Positions 7,362-16,648 of a stretch of DNA of 64,000 bases are shown in pieces. The DNA lies in the NCBI GenBank assembly GCA_027490145.1, contig JAIXYQ010000009.1, forward strand, positions 124,001 to 188,000, read 5' to 3'. The first letter of the stretch is position 1. Each line of letters begins with the position of its first letter. Below the pieces are notes generated by a model. It ran no database searches. It worked only from the letters and a program-made list of their open reading frames with translations, and was not told where the DNA came from. Origin of the DNA: Planctomycetaceae bacterium (GTDB lineage Bacteria > Planctomycetota > Phycisphaerae > Phycisphaerales > SM1A02). Position numbers and translations under genes: made by a program.

Positions 7362-7372
7362 CACCTGACGCC

Positions 7373-8854
7373 ATGAAGCTCGGGAACACCATCCTCCGTC
7401 GTCTCGCTCTTCGTCCTTGGCGCACGGTGGTCGTCGATGACCAGCGGGCGTGGCCTGCATGGCAGCTCTGGTGGACCGCGTGCCACGTCGCCTCGGCGAT
7501 CGAGCGATCGACGATGGCCGATCGCGTAGGCATCATGGTGCCGACGTCGGGTCTCTTCCCGGCAGCCACGCTGGGCGCCTGGATGGCGGGCCGGACCTGC
7601 GTCCCGCTCAACTACCTGTTCACGCCGCAGGACATGGAGCACGTCTGCGGCGATGCATCGATCGAGTGCTGCGTCACGATCGATCCAATGCTGCAGTTCA
7701 CGAAGGGGCTGCCCACGGGGGTGCGCGCGCTGCGCATGGAAGACCTGCCTGTCCGATCGGTGCCACGGCCGCGCTGCTGCATCCCCAGCCGCTCCGATCG
7801 CCTGGCGCTGCTGCTCTACACCAGCGGCACGAGCGGTCGCCCCAAGGGCGTGATGCTCACCGAGGACAATCTCTGGGCCAACGTCCGACAGGTGCGTGAT
7901 TGGGCGCGCTTCGGCAGCCGGGATGTGGTGCTCGGCGTGCTGCCCCAGTTCCACAGTTTCGGCTTCACGGTCCTCACGATGATGCCCTTGGCCGTCGGTG
8001 CCCGTGCGATCTACACCGCCCGCTTCATGCCCAAGAAGATCGTCGACCTGGCGTCCAGGCACCGACCCACGGCACTGGTGGCCATCCCGAGCATGTACAA
8101 CGCGCTGCGCTCGGTCAAGGATGCGCCGAAGGATGCGTTCTCATCGCTCCGCTTCGCCGTGAGCGGCGGGGAACCGCTCCCGCAATCGGTGAGCGACGGT
8201 TTCCATGACACCTTCGGGGTGCGGATTGCCGAGGGCTACGGCCTCACCGAGACCAGCCCGGTCGTCAGCTGGTGCCTGCCGCACGAGTACCGGTGGAAGA
8301 GCGTTGGCCGGCCGCTCCACGGCGTGCAGTTCCTGATCGCGGACGCGAACGGGCAGCCCGTGCCGCAGGGCCACGACGGGGAGGTCAGGATCAAGGGCCC
8401 CAACGTGATGAAGGGCTACTTCAACCTGCCGACGGAGACGGCGGCGGCGTTCGATGCCGACGGGTGGTTCCGCACAGGTGACCAAGGGCGGCTCGACGCC
8501 GATGGCCACCTCTCCATCACCGGTCGCATCAAGGAAATGCTGATCATCGCGGGCGAAAACGTCTTCCCGCGCGAGATCGAGGAAGTGCTGAACCACGAAC
8601 CATCCATCAAGGAGAGCGCCGTCATCGGCATGAGCGATGGATCACGCGGGGAAGTGCCGCTCGCCTTCGTCGAGCTGCATGAAGGTGCGACGTTCGATGA
8701 ACACGCCGTCCGCTCATGGTGCCGCGAGCGCCTGCCCGGCTACAAGGTCCCGCGCGAGTTCCGCGTGCTGGCTGCCATGCCGCGCAATCCGACGGGGAAG
8801 GTCATGCGCCGGGCCCTGTCGGCTTCGACGCCGGGAATCAACGCAGCGTCGTGA
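7373..8854 (+). CDS. AMP-forming acyl-CoA synthetase (long-chain fatty-acid ligase type)
   Basis: A 493-residue ANL-superfamily adenylating enzyme that should activate a carboxylic acid, probably a fatty acid, to its acyl-AMP and CoA thioester. Motifs are in order: the P-loop YTSGTSGRPKG, GYGLTETSPV, the ATP-binding TGD in WFRTGDQGR, the hinge ITGRIKEMLI and the C-terminal lysine in RNPTGKVMRR. Length is normal for the family. Chain-length specificity and whether the acceptor is CoA or an acyl carrier cannot be told. It is divergent from the SPOR lipoprotein gene and converges with the Cys-rich secreted gene. Confidence 0.92.
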   Translation: MKLGNTILRRLALRPWRTVVVDDQRAWPAWQLWWTACHVASAIERSTMADRVGIMVPTSGLFPAATLGAWMAGRTCVPLNYLFTPQDMEHVCGDASIECCVTIDPMLQFTKGLPTGVRALRMEDLPVRSVPRPRCCIPSRSDRLALLLYTSGTSGRPKGVMLTEDNLWANVRQVRDWARFGSRDVVLGVLPQFHSFGFTVLTMMPLAVGARAIYTARFMPKKIVDLASRHRPTALVAIPSMYNALRSVKDAPKDAFSSLRFAVSGGEPLPQSVSDGFHDTFGVRIAEGYGLTETSPVVSWCLPHEYRWKSVGRPLHGVQFLIADANGQPVPQGHDGEVRIKGPNVMKGYFNLPTETAAAFDADGWFRTGDQGRLDADGHLSITGRIKEMLIIAGENVFPREIEEVLNHEPSIKESAVIGMSDGSRGEVPLAFVELHEGATFDEHAVRSWCRERLPGYKVPREFRVLAAMPRNPTGKVMRRALSASTPGINAAS

Positions 8855-8899
8855 GGGTGCGCGCAGGGGCTTGCCCCGCGCCATTCCGGGGGCCGTCGA

Positions 8900-10705
8900 T
8901 CAGCGACAGGGGCCCCAGGCGCTCAGAAGCACGCCCAGGTCGGCGCCGTCGATGGTGCCGTCGCCGTTGACGTCGCCGGTGGCATCGATGCCCCAACCGC
9001 TGAGCAGCAGACCGAGATCCGCGCCATCCACGGCACCGTTGCCATCGAGGTCTGCAGGGCACGCTCCGGGGCACGGAGGCGCACCGGGGACCGACAGCAG
9101 CACACTCGCACGCCCCAGATTGCCCTGGCGGCCCAGGACCCGCACGAGCACCACCTCGTCGCATGCCACGTCGATCGAAAGTTCGGCCCGTGACTGCGGC
9201 GGGCACAGCCCGTCATCGCTGCACCCGGTTGGCTGCAGACCAGCGCATCCACCCCGATACGCCACCAGCAACGTATCGAAGACCGTACTCGGTGAGCAGG
9301 TCGAGACAAGCACGGTCGTCGCCCGGTCGAGCGGACCGATCGAGCACCACACGTCATTGCCGGCGATCGTTCCGGTGCCCACGCAGCCGGCAGGGAACGG
9401 AAGGCCGCCCGGCGTGGCAGCGCCGGTCTCGACGATCACGGGCGTTCCCGGCACGAGCGGCACGGCTCCGGTGCATGCATCGTTCGGGGGCGGCGCGATC
9501 CCGCAGGCCTGCACGGCGGCAGCCACGCAACTGGCATCCCACTCCTTCTCGCAGCAGAATGGATCGACGGCGCAGGTCGCGGCGCAGCACGCGGCATCCG
9601 AACACCCCGGCGTCGAGTGGGGCGACAGGCAAGGTTCCATCGAGTTGCACGGCACCTCGCAGACCTGATCGATCTCCACGCGGAGCGTGTAGGGTCGCCC
9701 CGGACATGGATAGGGCTTGGGGGCCTGCTGCTGGGGGAAAGCGCCCGACGTGCAGACCACCCACCACTGGCCGGCGGGGATGCACGCTTGGCCAACCGCT
9801 TCGATGCAGCTGCTGACCTGCGCATGGATCGGAGCCTGCGCAAGGGCGCATGAACCGGCGGGCACGAGCGCCGCGAACGTTCCCGCGTTGCAGGTGAATC
9901 CGAGCCTGACCCGCGCCAGACCGTCGCCATCCGGATCAGGCACCGTGATCGACCAGACATCCACGTCGATGCGTTGCAGGCCGGTCGCGGGCTCGTAAGT
10001 CAGCCACCCACACGCCTTGCCACCGGTCAGGAGCTGCGGCTGTGCGCCGGCCACTGGGGCGATGCAGGCATCGTTCGTGTGGAGGCCGCACTGCTCGTCT
10101 TCGGTCACGGACCCGGGCGGACATGGCGGCTCGCACTGACCGGAGCATGCTGCTGCGGCGTAGGCGACGCACAGGGAATCCCAGGCCTGCGTGCAGCAGG
10201 TCGGATCCTTGGCGCAGACCGCCTCGCAACACTCTGCATCACTGCAGGCGGGCGTGCCGTGGGGCACATCGCACCCACCGGCGTTCGGGTCGCCGCAGGT
10301 CCCCGGATCCCCAGGCTCGCAGAATGCATTCGCGTACACCGCGCAGGTTGCATCCCACTGCACGGAGCAGCAGAACGCATCGAACTGGCAGACGGTGCTG
10401 CAGCAGGCTGCGTCGTCGCACTTGGACGTCGGGTGCGGCAGGAAGCAACTGCCCAAGCCCGACGCTCCGCAGATCGAGCAGAACGCGTTGGCCAGTTGCG
10501 CGCAATCGGCGTCCCAGGCGACGGTGCAGCACGTACTGTCGATCGCACAGGTGCTCGAACAGCACGCAGCGTTGTTGCAACCCGGCGTGCCGTGCGGCGT
10601 CAGGCAGTCACCGGTGGCCGGGCACGATTGAGCTTCAGCCGTGCCCGCAGGCACCAAGCACGCGGCCGCAGCGAGCAGTCCAGCCAACAGTTCTAGTCGT
10701 TTCAT
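8900..10705 (-). CDS. Secreted Cys-rich repeat protein with C-terminal dockerin-like module
   Basis: A 601-residue exported protein: signal peptide ~1-26, then four copies of a ~40-residue cysteine repeat at roughly 37-76, 87-128, 143-190 and 362-400. Each copy follows C..A.CC...C..D..CC....WD..C...A....C. The region ~190-350 has no named domain. A paired EF-hand dockerin-like module closes the protein (~550-601), with ADLDGNGAVDGADLG and DVNGDGTIDGADLG. EF-hand loops suggest Ca2+ binding; dockerins in cellulosomes bind cohesins, but no cohesin is seen here. It lies 9 bp after the next similar gene on the same strand, probably in one operon. Function is unknown. Confidence 0.85.
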   Translation of the reverse strand: MKRLELLAGLLAAAACLVPAGTAEAQSCPATGDCLTPHGTPGCNNAACCSSTCAIDSTCCTVAWDADCAQLANAFCSICGASGLGSCFLPHPTSKCDDAACCSTVCQFDAFCCSVQWDATCAVYANAFCEPGDPGTCGDPNAGGCDVPHGTPACSDAECCEAVCAKDPTCCTQAWDSLCVAYAAAACSGQCEPPCPPGSVTEDEQCGLHTNDACIAPVAGAQPQLLTGGKACGWLTYEPATGLQRIDVDVWSITVPDPDGDGLARVRLGFTCNAGTFAALVPAGSCALAQAPIHAQVSSCIEAVGQACIPAGQWWVVCTSGAFPQQQAPKPYPCPGRPYTLRVEIDQVCEVPCNSMEPCLSPHSTPGCSDAACCAATCAVDPFCCEKEWDASCVAAAVQACGIAPPPNDACTGAVPLVPGTPVIVETGAATPGGLPFPAGCVGTGTIAGNDVWCSIGPLDRATTVLVSTCSPSTVFDTLLVAYRGGCAGLQPTGCSDDGLCPPQSRAELSIDVACDEVVLVRVLGRQGNLGRASVLLSVPGAPPCPGACPADLDGNGAVDGADLGLLLSGWGIDATGDVNGDGTIDGADLGVLLSAWGPCR

Positions 10706-10714
10706 GGCGGGTGA

Positions 10715-13270
10715 TCAGGGAGTCCAGGCGGTCAGCAGGATGCCCAGATCGGCTCCATCGACCACACCGTCACCGTTCAAGTCGCCTGCACCGTTGGTTC
10801 CCCAGCCGGTGAGCAGGATGCCGAGGTCGGCACCGTTGACCACCCCGTCGCCGTTCAGGTCGCCCTGCACGGGGGGTGGGCAGATCGGCCCGGTCTGGGC
10901 CAGCGTGAGTTCCCCTGAGCCTTGGAAGGTCGATGCATTGAACCCACCGACCGCAATGAGGTAGGTCTCTCCGCACACGGCCTGGAACGTGAGTGAGCTG
11001 GTGAAGCCACCGCAACCCGGGCCGTCATCATTGCATCCGATGGCCGAGGACGCACTGCAGTCGGTCAGCACCGCCAGGCGCGTGTCGTGATCCGCGGCGT
11101 TGCAGGTCGAGACCGTGCAAGCACCTGAACGTTCGGCGCGGTACTCGAACCACACGGCGTTCCAGACCTTCGTGTTGCCGGATGACCCGATCGAGCAGGC
11201 TCCGGCAAGGTCCAAGTCCCCGGTCGCGTCGGCGCGGTCAAAGGGCGTGATGCCCAGCCCGATGGACTGGGGATTCGTGCAGGAGAGCCCCACGGGGCCC
11301 TCGTTCACCCTGAGCGTGGCCTGACCCGCCGACGTCCCGATGCCGCCGACGCGGATCGTGACGGGGGATCCCGCCGGAAGCTCGACGTTGAGGCTGGATC
11401 GGAGCGGCAGGCATGCCGTCTCGTCCGCATCGTCGTCGCAGGCGATCAGCACGCCGCCCGCGTTGGGGCAAGCCGTCCACGCCTCGATCACGGTGTCGAA
11501 GGGGGCATCGTCACCTCCGCCGCAGGTGTCGAAGCTGTAGACGCCTGACTGGGGCGGCACGAACAGGAAGTAGATGTCGCGCCCCAAGGTGATTCCGTCG
11601 CAGGTCGGCACGGCCGTCTCGGCGCTGGCCAAGGCCGTCGAGAAGTCAACCGACTGCCCGACGATCACCGGCACCGCGGTCGAGCACTCGTCGCTTCCGC
11701 CGAGCGTTCCACCCGACCCACCGCAGACCTCGCAGTAGGAGCGGGCGTAGGACGCACAGATCGAGTCCCAGGTGATGGCGCAGCAGAAGGCGTCGATGCC
11801 GCAGACGCGCTCGCAGCAGGGGTTGTCGGAGCAGAAGGGCTGGCCATCCTCATGGGCCTCGCAGCAGGCAAGCGATCCGGGATCGTCACAGCTCGGCCGG
11901 GTGCCCACGAACTGCACGAAGAGCGATGCTTCGCCGACGGCGCCTGCCCAACCACCCACCCGGATGATGTACGGCTCGGCGGCGGTCGTGGCACCAAGAT
12001 TCACGTAGAGGCTCGAGGCGAACTGCAGATCGGAACCGTTCTGCTCGTTGCACAGGTCTCCATCGTCGTTGCAGGCGATCGGTGATCCGCCCGCAGTCGG
12101 GCAGCCGCGCCAGACCTCGATGCCGGAATCGAAGTACGAGCCGTCTTCGCCCTGCTCGCAGGTTGAGATCAGGTAGTCGCCCTCCAGTCCCGCCGGCGGA
12201 CGGAACAGGAAGTACACGTCCCGGGTGAAGCTCTCGCCGCCATATCCGCAGGAGGCCTGCTGGAAATTGGTCGCGGCGAAACGATTCGAGAACGGAAGCA
12301 GCGCGGAAGGATTGGGCTCACCGTCGTCGGGCAGGATGATCGGCGTGGCGCCGCCGCAGGTGTCGTTCGTCGGGGGGTTGGCGTTGCAGGGTTCGCCGCT
12401 GATGCGCAGGACGTACTGGTTCGATGGGCTCGACGCCGTCGGCGGGAACGGGATGCCCGTGAAGGCATCCGGTGCGACGAACACCTGGTAAAAGCCCGGA
12501 GACAGGCAGACCTGGCCTGACGACGGGCATTCGCCCGTCTCGGTACCCGACTGGGTGACCATCAGGAGGTTGTTGCAGTCGCCCTCTCGGAGGATGGCCG
12601 CGAAGCAGAGCGCCTCGGAGAAGACGTCGAGCGTCACGTTGGTTGCCGTGGCGATGGAGAGTTCGTACCAGTCGGTGTCGCGCTGGGCCGGGCCGCCTTC
12701 GGGTTGGAACGCCCAGGTGCAGCCGAGGATGGCGTCACCCACCACCAATTCCTGGTTGGCGGGACTGCCACAGCTTCCGTTGAGTTCCTGCAGGCACTCT
12801 TCCGTTTCGACCTTGTTGTGCGGCGGCAACGGGCATTCGCTGCTGCAGACGGCGCCACAGAGTGACCGTGCGAGCAACGCGCATCCACCATCCCATTCGA
12901 CCTCGCAGCAGAATGCATCGGCCGCGCAGACCGTGTCACAGCATGATGCATCGTTGCATCCGAGGCCGCCGTGCGGCTGGCAGCAGTCCCCGTCACCGCA
13001 GCGACAGTCCTCGCAGATCTCGAGCGCCTTGTTGGCACACGCCGTGTCCCACTGGGAAAGGCAGCAGAAGGGATCCACCGCACACACCGCATCGCAGCAG
13101 GCGATGTTGGCACAACCCGCACCGGATCCCGCGGTGCAGCAGTCCTGGGTGGAGGCTCCGCAATCACCGACCAGGGCGCTCGCTCGCCCGGAGGTCGTCG
13201 CGATGCACGCAGCAAGCAGCATCAGGGCGCGCAAGGAAATGGACGCGAACAGTGATCGAGGGGAACGCAT
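10715..13270 (-). CDS. Large secreted Cys-rich/PPC-like protein with dockerin-like tail
   Basis: An 851-residue exported protein. The signal peptide is ~1-33; the start at 13270 is preferred because the upstream in-frame extension precedes the signal peptide with unrelated residues. Three copies of the CC...C..D..CC....WD..C repeat occur, two near the N-terminus and one near residue 480. Between and after them are four bacterial pre-peptidase-C-like beta domains, recognised by repeated blocks such as YFLFRPP, CNDDGD and YIIRVGG. The C-terminus is the paired EF-hand module ([28 protein letters not shown]). Unlike its three relatives, this module has no cysteine at either edge. It is upstream partner of the previous gene. 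Confidence 0.85.
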   Translation of the reverse strand: MRSPRSLFASISLRALMLLAACIATTSGRASALVGDCGASTQDCCTAGSGAGCANIACCDAVCAVDPFCCLSQWDTACANKALEICEDCRCGDGDCCQPHGGLGCNDASCCDTVCAADAFCCEVEWDGGCALLARSLCGAVCSSECPLPPHNKVETEECLQELNGSCGSPANQELVVGDAILGCTWAFQPEGGPAQRDTDWYELSIATATNVTLDVFSEALCFAAILREGDCNNLLMVTQSGTETGECPSSGQVCLSPGFYQVFVAPDAFTGIPFPPTASSPSNQYVLRISGEPCNANPPTNDTCGGATPIILPDDGEPNPSALLPFSNRFAATNFQQASCGYGGESFTRDVYFLFRPPAGLEGDYLISTCEQGEDGSYFDSGIEVWRGCPTAGGSPIACNDDGDLCNEQNGSDLQFASSLYVNLGATTAAEPYIIRVGGWAGAVGEASLFVQFVGTRPSCDDPGSLACCEAHEDGQPFCSDNPCCERVCGIDAFCCAITWDSICASYARSYCEVCGGSGGTLGGSDECSTAVPVIVGQSVDFSTALASAETAVPTCDGITLGRDIYFLFVPPQSGVYSFDTCGGGDDAPFDTVIEAWTACPNAGGVLIACDDDADETACLPLRSSLNVELPAGSPVTIRVGGIGTSAGQATLRVNEGPVGLSCTNPQSIGLGITPFDRADATGDLDLAGACSIGSSGNTKVWNAVWFEYRAERSGACTVSTCNAADHDTRLAVLTDCSASSAIGCNDDGPGCGGFTSSLTFQAVCGETYLIAVGGFNASTFQGSGELTLAQTGPICPPPVQGDLNGDGVVNGADLGILLTGWGTNGAGDLNGDGVVDGADLGILLTAWTP

Positions 13271-13379
13271 CTTGGGTGCCTGCAAGGAGATGGTCCCCTC
13301 CGAGGGACCGGACGGCCCAACTATCGGATCATGAGGGGCAAAGGTCAACCGAAGTGGTGAGATTCCGGGCGATCGGTCC

Positions 13380-13412
13380 AAAAAGAAACCCCCCGGCCGC
13401 GGGGCCGGGGGG
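13380..13412 (-). terminator. Rho-independent terminator
   Basis: A perfect 10-bp stem (CCCCCCGGCC/GGCCGGGGGG) with a 4-nt loop is followed on the minus strand by TTTCTTTTT. It lies about 45 bp after the stop of the 13457-15925 gene and separates it from the next same-strand gene. Confidence 0.92.
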
Positions 13413-13456
13413 AGTGTTGAGTCAGAGGTGATCGGGCCGCAGGCGCCCGTCCGGGA

Positions 13457-15925
13457 TTACGGGCAGGCCTGACCGAAGACCGCGAGGAAGGCACCGAGGT
13501 CGGCACCATCCGTCACGCCGTCTCCGTTCATGTCGCCGGCGGCGCTGACGCCGAAGGCGGCCAGGAGCGAACCGAGGTCCGCACCGTCGCGGTTGCCGTC
13601 GCCGTTGAAGTCACCGGCGCACGGCGAGCTGCAGTCCGTCCCGTTGGCCGTGGTCACCGAGAGGGTGCCCGTGCCGAGGGTCGTGGTGGCGCTGTAGCCA
13701 CCAACCAGGATGTAGTACTCCTGGCCGCAGACCGCGTCGAAGGTGAGCTTGCTGGTGAAGCCGGTGCAGCCCGTTCCGTCGTCGTTGCAGGCGACGACCG
13801 TGCTGGCAGCACAGCCCGTCTGCACCGAGAGGCGCGTGTCGTGGTTCGCCTGGCTGCAGGTCGACACGGTGTAGGTGCCGCTCTGCGTCGGGGCGAACTT
13901 GTGCCACACCACGTTGAAGTTGGTGTCGGTGCCGAACTGGCCCATGTCGCAGGTTCCCGCGTAATCCAAGTCTTCGGTTGCACCTGTCCGGTTGAACGCG
14001 GTGTTGCCGGTCTGGATCGCGATGGCATCCACGCAGGTCAGGCCGGGGGTGCCGCCACCGCCACCACCACCGCCGCCGCCGCCTTCAGCGGTGATCGCCA
14101 GCGTGCCGGTGCCGAAGCCCGTGGCGCCGTACGCGCCGACGCGGATCTTCACGACCTGGCCAGCCGTCGCGGCGAAGGTGACTTCGCTCGTGAAGTTGGC
14201 GCAGCCGGTGCCATCATCGTTGCACGCGATGATGGTGCCTCCGCAGGCGCTCAGCACGTCGATGCGGGTGTCGAAGGTCGCAGCGCTGCAGGTGCTCGCC
14301 TTGAAGTTCCCGGCGCTCGGGGCCGTGAAGCTGAACCACACGTCGTTGAAGAAGCCAGCGCCGGCGGTACCGCACTGGGCACCGGTCGGGTTGCTGCCGT
14401 CGGTGGTCGCACCGTTGGTGTCGAAGGGGTGGTTGCCCACGCCAACCGACTGCGCGTCCGCGCAGTTGTCGTTGGCCGGGGGATTGCCGCCGCCGCCGCC
14501 ACCGCAGTTGGCGCAAGCCGCCACGGCGTCATCCGCACAGAGCTGGTCCCACTCCGTGTCGCAGCAGAACGCGTCGCCCGCACACACGAGCGTGCAGCAC
14601 TCCACGTCGATGCAGCCGGGGCCCGTGCCCGCGACGCAGCAGTCGCCGCCAGTGCCGCAACCGCCACCGCCGCCACCGCCGCCGCCACCGTTGCAGTCAC
14701 CCTGCACGGTGCAGTCGCCCGCGTCGAAGCCGAACTCCTCGCAGTTCAGGCAGATGGCCACGCCACCGAAGGTGTAGGTGCCGTCGTCGCAGTAGCCGTC
14801 GGCGAGCCAGTTTTCGGGGGCGCAGTTGCCGTTGCAGTCCTCGATCTGGCCAGCCGGGCAAGCGCCCGACGATGCAGCGATCACGAGTTCGGTCGCGCCG
14901 GCGGCACCGTTGTAGCCACCGACGAGGATCGTGTAGGTCACGCCTGCGGTGCCTTCGAACACCAGGCTCGAGGCGAACGCCGCGCAGCCAGCGCCGTCAT
15001 CGTTGCAGGCGATCTGCGTACCGCCCGCGTCGGGGCAACCGTCAAACACTTCGATGCCGGTGTCGAACGGAGCAGAGCCGCTGCAGGTCTCAAGCGACCA
15101 GAAGCCGGTCGTGGCCGGGGTGAAGGTGAAGAAGACTTCCTTCGTGAACGGAGCCCCTTGGAAGCCGCAGCTCGGGACGCCCCAGTCGGTGTTGGCGAAG
15201 GTGTTGTCGAAGGGGTTCGAGCCCTCGACCGCCACGCTCGCGTTGGCGCAGGTGTCGTTGGCCGGCGGGGTGGCATCGCACGCCACGCCGCCGATCTTCA
15301 GCGTGTAGTCGTTCGGGATGGCTCCGCCGCAGGCGAAGCTCTCGAACACGCTCGGCAGGGCGACGACGTAGTAGGTGCCGGGGGTCACGCAGACCGAGCC
15401 GGTACCGGGGCAGGCGCCGACGGTGGCATCACCAACGATGCCGCCGCAGGCCGCATCCACGACGGCTGCGAAGCAGGGGATGTTCGAGTAGATCTCGAGG
15501 CTGATCTCGGTGGCCTCGGTCACGGTGATTTCGTACCAGTCCGTGTCGCGGGTGCCGCCGCTGGCCCAGAACGTGCCGCTGATCTCGGCGCCGATGGCTG
15601 CGGGGTCATAGGCGCCGCCGTTGCAGCCGCCGTTGAGGTCTTCGCCGCAGAGTTCCGCTTCGGTGCTCGTGCCGGCGGGAATCTGGCAGTCGGTCGTACC
15701 GCAGTCACCGCCGTCGTTGCCGAACTGCTCGCAGTTCAGGAAGATGGCGATGCCGTTGTAGGTGTAGGTGCCGTCGTCGCAGTAGCCGTCGCCGACCCAG
15801 GTCTCGGGGCAGCAGTTGCCATTGCAGTCGGCGATTTCGCCGGCCGGACATTGGGCCATGGCGGTGCCCGCCGAGGCCAGCAGGGTCGCCGCAGTGGCGA
15901 GCATGCCGAAGTGGAAGCGCTTCAT
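13457..15925 (-). CDS. Large secreted protein with LNR-like, PPC-like, Cys-repeat and dockerin-like modules
   Basis: An 822-residue exported protein (signal peptide ~1-25, cleavage after TAMA). Order: a Notch/LNR-like cysteine module (~26-70; DGYCDDGTYTYNG, FGNDGGDC); two PPC-like beta domains; a second LNR-like copy (~370-420); a poly-Gly linker; one CC...C..D..CC....WD..C repeat; poly-Gly; a PPC-like domain; poly-Gly; a PPC-like domain; and the EF-hand pair (DFNGDGNRDGADLG, DMNGDGVTDGADLG). GGAG lies well placed upstream of ATG 15925, so the 80-residue longer ORF is rejected. A strong terminator follows. The modules suggest an extracellular or surface-bound adhesive or binding protein; no catalytic site is seen. 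Confidence 0.86.
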   Translation of the reverse strand: MKRFHFGMLATAATLLASAGTAMAQCPAGEIADCNGNCCPETWVGDGYCDDGTYTYNGIAIFLNCEQFGNDGGDCGTTDCQIPAGTSTEAELCGEDLNGGCNGGAYDPAAIGAEISGTFWASGGTRDTDWYEITVTEATEISLEIYSNIPCFAAVVDAACGGIVGDATVGACPGTGSVCVTPGTYYVVALPSVFESFACGGAIPNDYTLKIGGVACDATPPANDTCANASVAVEGSNPFDNTFANTDWGVPSCGFQGAPFTKEVFFTFTPATTGFWSLETCSGSAPFDTGIEVFDGCPDAGGTQIACNDDGAGCAAFASSLVFEGTAGVTYTILVGGYNGAAGATELVIAASSGACPAGQIEDCNGNCAPENWLADGYCDDGTYTFGGVAICLNCEEFGFDAGDCTVQGDCNGGGGGGGGGGCGTGGDCCVAGTGPGCIDVECCTLVCAGDAFCCDTEWDQLCADDAVAACANCGGGGGGNPPANDNCADAQSVGVGNHPFDTNGATTDGSNPTGAQCGTAGAGFFNDVWFSFTAPSAGNFKASTCSAATFDTRIDVLSACGGTIIACNDDGTGCANFTSEVTFAATAGQVVKIRVGAYGATGFGTGTLAITAEGGGGGGGGGGGTPGLTCVDAIAIQTGNTAFNRTGATEDLDYAGTCDMGQFGTDTNFNVVWHKFAPTQSGTYTVSTCSQANHDTRLSVQTGCAASTVVACNDDGTGCTGFTSKLTFDAVCGQEYYILVGGYSATTTLGTGTLSVTTANGTDCSSPCAGDFNGDGNRDGADLGSLLAAFGVSAAGDMNGDGVTDGADLGAFLAVFGQACP

Positions 15926-16168
15926 CGTTCTGGTCTCCTCAAGAATCAGGTTGAACCAACTGGAACTGATCGAAACAGGTGCACACCGTGTCGCCCCCGC
16001 ACGACGGGAACGGATCGGCCACCAATAGGTGGACCGGACGTCCGACCATAACTCCAAATTCGCACGATCCAAATGCGGACCCTCAAGGGGAATGGACTTT
16101 CCACGGTCACGGCCCTGGCTGGATCGGCTAGCCTTCCGCCCCCCTGAACCCAAACCAAGGAACACCCA

Positions 16169-16627
16169 ATGATTTCAACGGCAACTGAATTCACCCTCCC
16201 CGAAGCCCCCGGCAAGACCGTGGCCAGCGACTTTGCGGCCCAGGCTGGCCCGACGGTGATCTTGTTCTTCCCGCTCGCCTTCAGCGGAGTGTGCACGGCG
16301 GCATGCGGTGCCTTCCGAGATCAATGGGCTGACTGGCAGGGCCTCGGTGCCCGCGTGCTGGGGATCTCGGTCGACAGTCCCTTCACCGTTGCCAAGTGGC
16401 GCGAACTCGAGCGCATGCCGTTCCCCGTGCTGTCCGACTTCAACAAGGAGACCTGCCGGGCGTACGGCGCGTTCCACGAGGACCTCATGGGACTCAAGGG
16501 TGTGGCCAAGCGCGCGGCGTTCGTCATCCGCAAGGATGGTTCGGTCGCGTACCAGTGGGTGAGCGACAACCCCGGCGTGCAGGTCGACTTCGACGCGATC
16601 AAGGCTGCCGTGGCGAGCTGCCGCTGA
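16169..16627 (+). CDS. Peroxiredoxin (AhpE/BCP-like)
   Basis: A 152-residue thiol peroxidase that reduces H2O2 or organic peroxides. The peroxidatic Cys is in FPLAFSGVCTAACGAF, preceded by the family's T/P-rich loop, with Arg in the C-terminal FVIRKDG strand. A second Cys four residues on and others later could act as resolving residues, so 1-Cys versus 2-Cys is not decided. Length fits the AhpE group. AAGGA precedes the ATG by 7 nt. The 243 bp upstream, between it and the divergent secreted-protein gene, contain no further gene. Confidence 0.9.
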   Translation: MISTATEFTLPEAPGKTVASDFAAQAGPTVILFFPLAFSGVCTAACGAFRDQWADWQGLGARVLGISVDSPFTVAKWRELERMPFPVLSDFNKETCRAYGAFHEDLMGLKGVAKRAAFVIRKDGSVAYQWVSDNPGVQVDFDAIKAAVASCR

Positions 16628-16648
16628 ACCGGCGACCGTGGTCGGAGG

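Noticed and set aside
13841-16051. A 736-codon plus-strand frame over the secreted-protein gene
   Set aside because: Extreme Ala/Gly/Val/Arg composition, the complement of the Thr/Gly/Cys-rich minus-strand protein.
15926-16165. Longer start for the 13457-15925 secreted protein
   Set aside because: It would place 80 unrelated residues before a clear signal peptide; GGAG is correctly spaced for 15925.
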